Made by a program: the position numbers and the translations under genes. Below the pieces are notes generated by a model. It had not been told where the DNA came from, searched no databases, and was given only the letters and a program-made list of their open reading frames with translations. From positions 62,001 through 126,000 of the forward strand of contig PUDQ02000009.1 of the NCBI GenBank assembly GCA_002964805.2: a DNA stretch of 64,000 bases. The letters run 5' to 3'. Below, in pieces: positions 12,944 through 22,360 of the stretch. This stretch comes from Trametes villosa (Eukaryota > Basidiomycota > Agaricomycetes > Polyporales > Polyporaceae). Numbering within the stretch: position 1 is the stretch's first letter; each line of letters opens with the position of its first letter.

Positions 12944-13264
12944 ATGCGTCTCACTCTCGTGGCTATCACCGTTCTCGCTACTTTGGCGTACTCCGTTTCC
13001 GGAGGTAAGAATGGTCGGCTACAATCTCGCAGAATCAAATCATCTCACTCGGCATGGTTCTCCATAGCTACGATCTACAACATCGATGACGACCCCAAGC
13101 CGGATCCCCAGACCGGCGACTGCGCATGGTTCAGAGCAGTCCTCAAGAGCTCGGGCCCCGCTGCCCATGACGGCGCACCTCAGGTTGGTGCCCTGATGAG
13201 GACCTACACTGGTGACACGGAGCTCACGCGTGAGGACAGCCCGACGGCGTCAACGCCTGTGTGA
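12944..13264 (+). CDS. Small secreted peptide 1, possible substrate of the UstYa-like proteins
   Basis: A 61-base first exon (12944-13004) encodes a signal peptide, MRLTLVAITVLATLAYSVSG. An intron (13005-13067, GTAAGA to TAG) leads to a second exon at 13068-13264; the product has 85 residues. The mature part starts ATIYNIDDDPKPDPQTGDCA and is acidic with few hydrophobic residues. The gene at 16558-16770 has the same 61-base first exon, the same intron phase, a similar signal peptide and a shared PDP segment followed closely by an aromatic residue, so the two are paralogues. It lies 0.8 kb downstream of a UstYa-like gene. That this is a precursor peptide is inference: it has no repeated cores and no Lys-Arg protease sites like the known ustiloxin-type precursors. 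An ordinary small secreted protein is the alternative. Confidence 0.6.
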   Translation: MRLTLVAITVLATLAYSVSGGKNGRLQSRRIKSSHSAWFSIATIYNIDDDPKPDPQTGDCAWFRAVLKSSGPAAHDGAPQVGALMRTYTGDTELTREDSPTASTPV

Positions 13265-13429
13265 ATTGACTCGACCTCGTCAGGAGTGGGAGAGTTACAT
13301 GAATACGCTGTCAGATTCCGTAGGAGCGTAGCCTCCATGTATCTCATGCGCGTCCTAGGACGGATAGCTCGCCAATGTGCGCCTCGCGCGGCTGTATTGT
13401 CCAAATCCGAAGTTCAGACTGCGAGTGAC

Positions 13430-14040
13430 ATAAAGTAAGGGAACGTACTGGAATTAGTCATGTAATCCGGTAGAGTGCATGTCAGCGTCAGAGCCAGGAA
13501 TGTCGAGACACTACAGGCTGTTGCCAGTGAGGTCGATGAGGGCGTGCGAGATCCTCCATGTATAACCGGCGGCACGTGCTTGATATTGGGCAATACGGAG
13601 GTCGTCGGGGGGCGATGCGTCCATCGCCTGCTCGACGACGACGTCAACGCGGCGTCGCTGGTAAGCTGGGATGGCACGAACGTGTCGTAGACGAACTTCG
13701 CGCTGTCCGCGTGCTTGAGCCCAGCCATGAACACAGCAGCGGTCTTGAAGAATGTCCCGAGTGGCACGACGATGGTGGTATATGGAGCTGTTGCGGATTC
13801 TTGAAAGCGTGGACCTCATCAGTGACTCAAAGTCAAGGGAAGTCGCAAAAAGCGGACGTACAGATATGTGGCTAGCGTATAGCCGGGGGGTAGTTGACAC
13901 CGAGGTCACAGTGGATAGTGTGCATGCACGCTTGCCCATGACGAGACTCCTATGGGACAAAGCTCCGCCCGAAACATTCACTACGGTGCGTACAGAACCG
14001 TAGCAGAGGAGAAGGATGAATACGTTACCTGAGCGCAGTT
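13430..14040 (-). pseudogene. Probable remnant of a second DUF6534-type membrane protein gene
   Basis: One minus-strand frame reads LGTFFKTAAVFMAGLKHADS and SAKFVYDTFVPSQLTSDAAL, which resembles the middle loops and helices of DUF6534-type proteins. Other frames give short hydrophobic pieces such as GNVFILLLCYGSV. I could not assemble a full chain with start, helices and stop, so this is either a decayed copy or a gene whose introns I have misplaced. The 254-residue ORF overlapping it is in a different frame and looks like a shadow. Confidence 0.3.
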
Positions 14041-14299
14041 GGCTTCCCCGCGTAAGGCGGGTACTAGACCCGGGGGCCACGATGAGGCCTGCGCTGTCCC
14101 CGAGAGATACCCCAGCCTCTGCCCACCCCCGGCAGGAAAATCCTCGGACCCGCGTTGGCGGGGTGTCGGCGGCCTCGACTCGAGCTTGAGATTGTCGTCC
14201 GCGAGGGCGCCCTCTCGTTGTCTTCGTCTTCGTCCTCGTTTGCGGTCGTCTTCTCCCATCGTCGTCTTGATCCATTGCTCGTCTTGATCCATCGCGCGT

Positions 14300-15180
14300 C
14301 CATCGCGGCCTGGCCTTCTTGTCTTCCTCGGTCTTGCGTGCGCCGCCCGACGGAGTCTTGCTGAGCTGTGGGAGGAAACGAAAGCAAGCAGACCGTCAGA
14401 AGCCCTGAAGGAGACGGTCAGTAACATACAACTCGAGGTAGCGGAGGGTACTTACCCCACAGGCGGGTGGTCAATGCTTCCACGGTGGCCCCCCTCCCCT
14501 GTTAGGGTCCAGCGCGGGGCCCAAAGCTCGCATTGGCGATACTTGTCTTGCAGGGCACTTGTCTATAGGGCCACGACATCTCAAACCTCGACACGACGCC
14601 TGCACAACGTCGCAGGCATCAGTACATGGCGGCAGTTGGATGGTGGAGAAGAACGACTCGGACGTACCGCAATGGCGCGTGTCGGTTGCTGCGCGTGCCA
14701 CGCAGGCCTTGCGGCCACGTCGCAGCTGCGCATCTCCCGGTGCGATGTGCAGTCGGGGAAGGGGAGTTTAGGTGGTAGAATGAAGGAAAGAGAGAACGGG
14801 CGCGGCGGTCGGTTCATATTCTCGAGTCGGAGGCTGACCGGGTGCCGGGCGCTTGCGGAAGCGAACAGGCGCGGCCGACTTTGGTTGACTTTCCGGGGAC
14901 ACCTAGAACGCGATCAGCTCTTCGCGGGAGTGGCTGGCATGCCAATCGAAGGTATCCGAACAGAGCTCTGGGAGATATCGAGGGTGGCAGAAAAAGTTGC
15001 GAGGTCACCGATCAGACGATTTGACTCCGACAAATGGGTCTTCCTGACTCGTAAAACGTAACTGACCCGTGTATTCAGCCCTCAACCCTCGTGGTCTGTA
15101 AATGCAGCTCCCTCACTCAGAGTATATCAGCCCTTCTGGCGCAGGTCCAGGCCGGTCCGCTGCTAGGGGCGCGAGCAGAC
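14300..15180. other. Intergenic, nothing recognised
   Basis: Overlapping short ORFs occur on both strands, rich in Arg and Ser because of base composition. None shows a domain, a signal peptide or a credible exon chain. Confidence 0.4.
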
Positions 15181-15227
15181 ATTGTCATACTGGATATGGT
15201 TGACTGAGGACTGTAGCGGCCGATGCT

Positions 15228-15345
15228 CACGTCGGCGGTGCCAGCCACACTGTTGTTTGGCATTGTTAAGATCAGAGGCTATCGCCTCCCCGATCTGCAT
15301 CTCGTCTCTCTCTTTGCTCTCGCTACTCACGTTCGCGGATTCTGC
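15228..15345. repeat. Dispersed diverged repeat, copy 3
   Basis: It shares GTCGGCGGTGCCAGCCACAC and TTTGGCATTGTTAAGATCAG with 7281 onward, and the block around GGCTATCGCC and CCCCGATC with both 7281 and 10791. It lies directly upstream of the decayed UstYa-like copy. Confidence 0.55.
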
Positions 15346-15489
15346 GGAATGCAACCCGTTTCATCTGTGCCTTCGTTTTATGTGCTCGCGGAAGCGCCTC
15401 CGGTGGCGCTTGATCTTAGGATCCGTTCTGGCGCACTCTAACGTCGGCTGCAATTTTCCTTCCTCTCCCTGTGACCACCCGCAGCTAGG

Positions 15490-15985
15490 GCAACTGCAGC
15501 CTCTCCATGTTCCCTCTTACGCTCGACCTCGTCATCAATATACAAATACGTGGTGAGAGACGCATCCGCTGAATGGCCTGAAGATGACTTCGGTTCGTAC
15601 CTCTCGCTCCCACCATCACGGGCCAGTGACGGGCAGGCTCGCAGGTTACCTCGAGTCTGACTATCCTGCCCCTCACCCACCCTCCAAACATCCGCGAGAC
15701 ATCTACTTGGACATCGCTTTGTACGGCTCGAGCCGCGCGCGCGGCTGCAGAAGGTCGCGAACTACACTGCCTCGACACGATCCGCCGCATCGTTGCGGCT
15801 CGCTCAAACAGCGTGGGCGCGGGGATGAAGCTGCACGCGCCGCAGTGCCCGAACTGCATCCACGAGCTACTGTTGAGAGCGAGGGGCCTAGCACGCGTCG
15901 GAAGGGATGAAGGAGACGGGCGAGGCGGGCGATGGGCCGGCGAAGACGGCGGACGGGTATGAATTGGAAAACCGGTGCTTCTCTA
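15490..15985 (+). pseudogene. Decayed UstYa-like (DUF3328) copy
   Basis: Pieces align in order with the intact UstYa-like gene at 11480-12154. DASAEWPEDDF is followed by an intron-like GTTCGTACC...CGCAG at the family's intron position, then GYLESDYP, KHPRDIYLDI, a piece equivalent to RLEPRARLQKVA, LHCLDTIRRIVAA, and MKLHAPQCPNCIHELLL. The stretch between the HPRD motif and the first His motif is missing. The frame changes near 15770, the first metal-binding His motif has lost its start, and the second (HCLNYI in the intact copy) reads QCPNCI. It cannot encode a working protein and is evidence of past duplication within the cluster. Confidence 0.7.
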
Positions 15986-16557
15986 TCTGTATAGTTGAGA
16001 TACACTCCATTGCTGAAGAGCCCAGACAGGGACCCATGTCCGACGAGTGCGCTACTGCCCACAATGGACACCATCCTGTCCACTGCAACATATATCACCT
16101 CCGGCACGATCGCCGTACGCTTCTCGTCGGCTTCTACTCCGGCTTCTGACAACGTGGAAGGCTCCCTTTCTTCTCTCATCCACCCTGGTGCCGCGGTACA
16201 GGCCTCTTACTAGTGTATATGTAATGCGGTAAGCCAGTCACTGCGAACCTCGAGATAATCAGACGCCCCTCTGAACTGAGACCTCTAGGTTGTTGTCTTT
16301 GCCCTACTGTACTCTCATTCCTGTGAGTACGGGCTCAGGACTCCTCGTAGCAGATCCAATTCATCGAAACTGGGTCATCCAATCTGAATTTGCTTCTCCC
16401 CGCTCCACAGATACATCGTCTCATGCCCGAGTACTAGCCACCGATTCCTACCCCCGAGCTAGCGACTCTTCCTGACTGCGACTAGAAATCGAGTGCTGCA
16501 TACTCGTATCAGTCGATATGAATCTCACTAGGAGATGGACACGTACAAACGCAAGAA

Positions 16558-16770
16558 CTAGGCCTTCTTGTCAGTGTCGTGGCCAACCCAGAAGGCGACC
16601 GCCTCAGGGTCGGGGGGCGCAGCCACCCCTACATCAACCGTATCGACTGAGTACGAAACGTTGACCGGTGAGCTTGCGCTGCTTCATTTGCAATTAGCGT
16701 AGGACTTACCCGCGGGCGCGGCGTAGACCATAGTGGCAGCAATTGCGGCGAAGAGAAGAGCGAAGCGCAT
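16558..16770 (-). CDS. Small secreted peptide 2, possible substrate of the UstYa-like proteins
   Basis: This is a minus-strand gene with a 61-base first exon (16770-16710) encoding MRFALLFAAIAATMVYAAPA, a clear signal peptide. A 63-base intron (16709-16647, GTAAGT to CTCAG) leads to a second exon ending at the stop at 16558; the product has 49 residues. The mature part is VDTVDVGVAAPPDPEAVAFW plus VGHDTDKKA. It is very short and acidic, with one Trp, one Phe and no Cys. Gene structure and the PDP-aromatic segment match the gene at 12944-13264. It sits between a decayed and an intact UstYa-like gene. The spliced form is the only one that keeps the frame open into the second exon. Because it is short, expression evidence is needed to confirm it. 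Confidence 0.55.
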
Positions 16771-16863
16771 GATTGGTCAAGGGATGATTGTGAGTGGAGT
16801 GTCTGAGTGTGTTCTGTCGCTGTCTGCTGGTGGGCGGATGCTGATACGTTTGTCCTCCCTAGC

Positions 16864-16872
16864 TTTATATAA
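16864..16872 (-). promoter_or_regulatory. TATA box of small secreted-peptide gene 2
   Basis: On the minus strand the sequence reads TATATAAAG, about 95 bases upstream of the ATG at 16770. It is the strongest TATA match in this part of the window. Confidence 0.5.
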
Positions 16873-17272
16873 GGAGACCGGGCGCTCTCCTCGACAGAAG
16901 CCCATCTTAACCTGACAGCCTTCCGTGGTTAGGGGGTCACTGGAGGCGTTCGCAACCCAATGCCGACCTCGCTCACCTCCCTGTTCAAGTAAGGCGCCCA
17001 GATTCCCTGCATTTATGATTGGCTGCTGAGTTTTTGCATCGTTTGTGCGAATCTGTTCTACTAGAAAGCTCCACAGGGGACGCCCTACGCGACCGGTGAG
17101 GACTTTACTCGATTTATACACCTCAGAGCGCATGTTCCTTTTTAGAGAAGAATACCATCACGGCACGCGAATACACCCAAGCGGCACTGACTGACATAGC
17201 TCGACCCGTTGCTATTGAACGCGAGTTCACATACTCTTGAACGAGTATCGGACTGCGAGCCACGTCTATGAG

Positions 17273-17970
17273 TTACATTCGTCCTGTGAGAGTTCTCTCT
17301 ATGCCTGCATTCGCGCTTCGAGAATTGTCCGCCGCCATCTCATACACCTTCCTCCAGTCCCTGCAGGTCCTCGAGCTCTCCATGCGTAAAACTTCATCGG
17401 CAGCAGCGGAGAGGGCAGGTTCGAGCGTCGAGTCTGCCTCGCAGAGAACAACCTGCCGCAAGTAGTTGATGCAATGGTGCGCGTGTCCGGACGCTTTGTT
17501 AGTGCTGATCGCATGGCGGATCTTCACGAGACAGTGCATCTGGTGGAAAATCGAGAGGCCGAACGTCCTTCGGTCCGGACCCAGGTGGAGGAATCCTTCG
17601 CCCTCGGGGAAGATCGAGTCCCACTCGCGCTCTGCCTCCTCGCTGAAGACCTGGTAGTGCACGGTGTCCTCTGGCGCGTAGGGAACGTTGGCAAGGTCGA
17701 GTGGGTAATATTGCGGATAGTCGTCGCCCACGAAGGCTGTTGGGGTCAGTGGTCAATTTCGAAAGCACATATGCGACGCGCAGACACTCATTCTCGGGAC
17801 GTACTGTAGTTGACCCGTGTTTTCTCAGGTGCGTTTCCCCGCTTCACGCTACCGATGCGGACCAGGGTCGGGACGGAGGCGAGGAGTAGGAGGGCGATGC
17901 CCGAGGAGAGAAGTGCGTGTGGGAGCCATCGCCGAGAGGTCCTCTGGTCTGAACGAGGTGCGTGTACCAT
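17273..17970 (-). CDS. UstYa-like (DUF3328) protein, copy 2
   Basis: Exon 1 (17970-17805) encodes a short cytoplasmic part, a membrane helix (ALLSSGIALLLLASVPTLV) and the start of the lumenal domain. A phase-1 intron (17804-17737, GTACGT to CAACAG) restores the family motif NYTFVGDDYP across the junction. Exon 2 (17736-17273) holds HQMHCLVKIR and HHCINYLRQVVLC, the two HxxHC-type motifs, and a TCRDW motif near the end. The predicted length is 209 residues, normal for the family. This copy is clearly more distant from the other two: it keeps the classical YTFVGDDYP start and has a different C-terminus. The expected role is oxidation or cyclisation of a secreted peptide; the substrate is unknown. 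Confidence 0.88.
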
Positions 17971-18674
17971 TTCCTGGTTGTCGCCAAATGTTGGTAAGGC
18001 CAGAGGGGGGCGGGGTCAATTGAGCGAGTGCGGTCGTGCACCTGCGCACTAGGACCCCCTCCCCGCCAAGCGTGGACGCGTTCGTGCAGCGCAGTGGTGG
18101 CGAGCCGGCGCCTCCTGTCAGCCTGCTCGCACCCATGATGCGTCTCTATCGCATACTTCGTCTGACCAATAAGACACATTCTCTTCCATACTCAGCTCAT
18201 CGCACTGGCAGGAGGTTTGGATACCAGACCAACTCCATGCCACGTTGCGTACAGGAGCTTCCGAGAGCCATTGTGACGAGACGGTAGAGTCTCGTGGTGT
18301 GAAACGCCTAGGACAGGCGCTAGGGTTCAGATGATGCGGTTCTGTTTTACTATAGCTGACCATAATACTTTCTTTTTCTACCCAACCCATAGGTGCGCAG
18401 CGACCACATCCTGTGCGGGTTCATCGTCCGTCAGAAGGATATGGGCGCGATGGTGGTGCGTAGAACTGTCGAACACTCGAACCTTCACTGACATTCCCGT
18501 CACTCGGATCGATTGCACTAGGTTCTCCCCACGATGGGTTATCCGAGGGCTGGCATGCGCGCTGCGATATGATGCCTACCACTACTGTAGATTGCAAGCG
18601 TCACTCTGACTTGGACTCGACTCGAGCCTACGGTTGCGACTCGCCACCCCAGTCAGACCACCGACGGAGCTCAG

Positions 18675-19642
18675 ATGCCCGCCGGTACCGCCTACTCGCC
18701 TCTGCTCTCCAGTCCCTCTCGATGCGAGGAGCTCGAGCCCCTAAATATTGAAGGGGAAGGCATATACGACCACGACGCGGGATATGCCAGTCAAGTACGC
18801 ACTCGGGGTGTCCGACTTTTTTCCGAGTCGTCTTGCTGGAGAATGTTCGTCGCATCCTGCGTTGTGACCATCGCCCTCTCCGCCGTCAATCTGTCCATGC
18901 TGTCTGCTTTGGCAACGATAAGGACCGTTCAACCGCTCTCCACGCGGTACACAGGACTTGAACCGAAGCGACCAAGCCCGTATTTCGGCCTCGAGAACGT
19001 CGTTGCCGACCCATCGTCCTGCCGAAGTCGCGCTACGTTTCCGAACGCCTTCTACACATACGACACCCGGGACGGCCCGAATGGAGAGCTGACACGAGTG
19101 TACGCCCCCGGCGATAGGGCTACACTGACCTTCGGTGGTCCCGTACGTGCCGCTCTCCGGCCCTCCTACATTGCGCGCAATACTGACTGTCACGCAGGTC
19201 CGCGCCGTAGCCGACGTCTACGTACCCGACTACGGCCTCGAGAACTGCACGGTCAACCTTCGGCGCTTCAAGAGCGCTGACGGAGACTACGCGCGGCGAG
19301 CCGCCGAGGTCGAGGTCTATCTACGCCCCTCCGCTGGCCCCGCCGATGGACCTGCCGTGTTCCTCGACACATTCGCCTTCGCGCCGGGGAAGGAGAGCAC
19401 CTCACGCCCGTTTCACTGTCCATCGCGCTCGACCGTCTTCCTGGAGTGGCGCTGCCCCGCCGACGATTGTCAGATCTCGATACCGCTGGAAGGCGTCACC
19501 AGCATGAGTGCGTCTCTCGTTTCTGCTTTCTTCGGTCCGTACAGGCACTCATCGTCGATGCACAGCTTGGACAGGCACACCTTTGTACAAGACCGGCTTC
19601 AGGCTTACCCAGCACGAGGCGCTCCACTGTATCTCCAAATGA
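18675..19642 (+). CDS. Single-pass membrane protein with C-terminal ectodomain, basidiomycete family of unknown function
   Basis: Three exons (18675-19142, 19198-19507, 19575-19642) give 281 residues. The N-terminal cytoplasmic part contains a Pro/Ser start, then a membrane helix (FVASCVVTIALSAVNLSMLS). An ectodomain follows with YTGLEPKRPSPYFGLENVV, VADVYVPDYGLENCTVNL and LEWRCPADDCQISIPLEG, ending LYKTGFRLTQHEALHCIS. The pattern 'TM helix, Y-GLE, disulphide-capable beta-rich domain' is common in Agaricomycetes, sometimes annotated as But2-like; I do not know its function. It stands between two UstYa-like genes, so it may act in the same secretory process, but that is only context. Its last intron was placed because the unspliced end lacks the family-like tail. 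Confidence 0.7.
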
Positions 19643-20753
19643 ATAATTTGTGCCGTGTAAATGGTGTCTCATGACCGTCGTTCTCGCGCAAGCCTGAACC
19701 CCTGGAAACCTTATACTCGTTCGTTGAGCGCGATCCGGAGCTGTTCGCATCTGCCACACACGGTCCGCGCGTCCTAATCGTGTACAGGGGGGTCATGAGC
19801 CGTACATGATTCTGCCAGGAGCATGAATGTCCCGGTGAGTTCTCATGCCAATGAATCATGTGGGTCGCTGCAGACCTTCGCGCGTTAACTCAAAGGTGCA
19901 AACCGGCGTTCTACTAGGTGACCGTCGCTGACGAGCCATCCCTAATCCCATCCCAAGGGCTACTTCCCTGTCAGCGGGTCAAGTGTACAGCGGTCGAACG
20001 CCGGGGAGAGCGCGATGCGCCTCGCGGTCACGTTTACGTCCTTACGTCCGAGTCAGGCTCTGTTCCTCAAATTCCTTTGAGGGGCAACAACGATACAGTA
20101 TCAATGTTCCGAGTGTGAACGACCGCTGAATAGCCTGCTTCTGGCCTTCGATAATTGGTGCGTATGCGATAAACAGCATTCGGTTGGACGACCGTCACTT
20201 ACAAACTATCTCACCTGCCGTCCCGGGGGCCGTTTCCCCCCTCGCATTTGCAGTTTGTCACGTCAAACACGCCTCGCGACGCGTGCCTGTGGATTTGACG
20301 CCCTCGTATCTTTGCTCCCCCGAACTCTTCGTGACGGTTTACGATGGTGTTCCGAGCTTCGGTTACGGCAATTTCTGAAGCTGCTACCCCTGCCACGCTG
20401 AGGTCTCGACAGGAGCCTAGCCGTAAACGATACCTCGTGGATTCCTGCAGCCTCGTGATGATGTTTCTGAGGTTGGGTCTGACGTCCATCTGCCCGTACC
20501 CCTCACACAAACGGTATTTTCTCGTCCTAGGGCGCGCGGAAGCGTTTCCCTGGTGTCAGAGGTTTAGCCAGTCAATCAAAGTTTATAAATTCCGACACCA
20601 ATACGTTAGGGGCGCCACTACCTTGGCGAGGACTCGGACCATATTTGTGTTGAGCTTGGAACACCTTTCGAATTCAAACCCCTCGTGACGAGTCCGTAGA
20701 CGCTACAACCTCAGAGAGCCGTCAACGTATGTCAATTATCCTTCCACAGCTGG
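19643..20753. other. Intergenic, nothing recognised
   Basis: About 1.1 kb with only short overlapping ORFs on both strands and no motif I can name. Confidence 0.4.
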
Positions 20754-21442
20754 TCATCGGCGGTCGTTGTGCCGCAATTCGCCCGCCCACTCCTCCCGCA
20801 TGCTGTCATTCCACCCCTCGAAGTTCTCCTCGACCTTCCTCCGGAGCAAGCTCCAGTCCCGGCACCTGTGCTCGAAGCCGATCCCGTCCACCTTTTCCCC
20901 GTCCGGCACGACGGTCTCGTCCTTCTTCATCGCCTCCAACCGCACGCTGCTGGCGCACAGCAGCATCTGGCGGACATAGTTCATGCAGTGATGTACGTGC
21001 CGCCGGCCGCGCTCGTCGCTGGGAGCCTCCGCCATCGCACGGTTGATCACGCCGAGGCAGCGCAGCTGGCGGAACATCGACACCTCGAAGAGCCGGCCGG
21101 CGGGCCCGAGGCGCACAAAGCCGTCAGAGCCCGCGGGGAACATCGAGGTCCACTCGCGCGAGTCGTTCGCGTTGTAGTGGACGGTCTCCTCGATGACGAG
21201 GGCGGCGTCGCGCGGATGCTGGGAGAGCGGGAACAGGGTCGGGGGGTAGTTGGACTCCAGGTAGCCTAGTTAACGCTCGTCAGCGCCGTTCGGTAGTATG
21301 CACTAGAATGTCGCTGACTGAAGTCGCTTGACCGCCATTCGGCCGCGTCGCTCCTCGCCCAGCCGTGCACTCTGAGGTTAAGCAGGAGTCCGAGCGCGAA
21401 GATGAGCACGGATGAACAGAGGTAGATGCAGCTGCGTATCAT
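20754..21442 (-). CDS. UstYa-like (DUF3328) protein, copy 3
   Basis: Exon 1 (21442-21319) encodes MIRSCIYLCSSVLIFALGLL, a membrane anchor. A 53-base intron (21318-21266) is at the same position and phase as in the other copies. Exon 2 (21265-20754) encodes YLESNYPPTLFPLSQHPRDA, FRQLRCLGVI, HHCMNYVRQMLLC and FEHRCRDWSLLRRKVEENFE. The predicted length is 211 residues. The first motif reads RQLRC instead of HQLHC: both histidines of the first HxxHC motif are replaced by arginine, so metal binding and catalysis may be lost or altered. An upstream in-frame ATG at 21469 is only about 25 bases from the TATA box and would lie in the untranslated leader. Confidence 0.82.
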
Positions 21443-21493
21443 GTTGGTGCGAGGGTGTGTGTTGTGCATGAAGTGTTTGCTCGGTTCACCTGG

Positions 21494-21500
21494 CTATATA
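21494..21500 (-). promoter_or_regulatory. TATA box of UstYa-like copy 3
   Basis: The minus strand reads TATATAG, about 52 bases before the chosen ATG at 21442. The spacing supports the second in-frame ATG as start. Confidence 0.45.
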
Positions 21501-22360
21501 GAACACGGATTGCGTCCTCGGGCGGTGCCGGAGGCAGCTTTGTGAACTGAGATGCAAAGCCTGTACACCGAGGCGTCAATGTACCCTGACAGGCTGCCAC
21601 GGATTCTACCTCAAATCCAGCTGTCGCCTCCTGCTGTGTGAACGTGAAGTGCTGAGTTGAACCTGGTACCACCTGCTCTTCCTCTTGCTTCTCTACCTAT
21701 GTTTGATACGTGCATGGTGGTCGCAGCCCACTCTAGATAGATGAGCTCACCACGCGCCGGACTGGGAGAACGCACGCGACCGGCAAGTCCTTCAGGCCGG
21801 AGCTACTAGTAATTTGCGCCTGGTTAGCGTTCACCTAGTACTTTCTGGAGCACATTTCTGTACGGGCGTAGAGAGAAAACACATACGCACAAAGCATATT
21901 GCGGTGGTGGTGTGCCACGCTCCGAGTCTGTCCATGTTTGGCGCTTGCGGACGTCGCCGAGAGGATCAAACTCTAATTTCGCCATAGCGGGACTACCTCC
22001 CGGCGCCTAACATGTCCATGTTTTCGACGTCGACATCTTCTCAGTCTGGCGTTGCGCATTTGTATCATCATACTGCTCTTTTGCAACCACCTGTCACTTC
22101 GAACGCCTTTCATTTGATCAAGAAGGCTATACATAGGACATGTGCACGATATCACAAACACTTCAAAGCAGTCATTGCGCGGATACCGGTAACCCGGCGA
22201 AGATCGTACCGTCACCTCCAAGTCACATCGCCGGGCTCCTCGGCTGCTGAAGGCTTATCAATTACTGCCTGAGCGTTTTATAGAGCTGCGAGAAGCGCTT
22301 CCTGAGCGCGAATACAAGTGTGAGTGTTGCAGTATCACCCTGAGGCAACGGTTATACAAC
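21501..22360. other. Intergenic, nothing recognised
   Basis: No ORF with recognisable motifs. The right end is the 3' side of the coiled-coil gene. Confidence 0.4.

Noticed and set aside
13511..14275. 254-residue ORF on the minus strand
   Set aside because: Its frame carries no recognisable motif, whereas another frame in the same stretch shows DUF6534-like segments.
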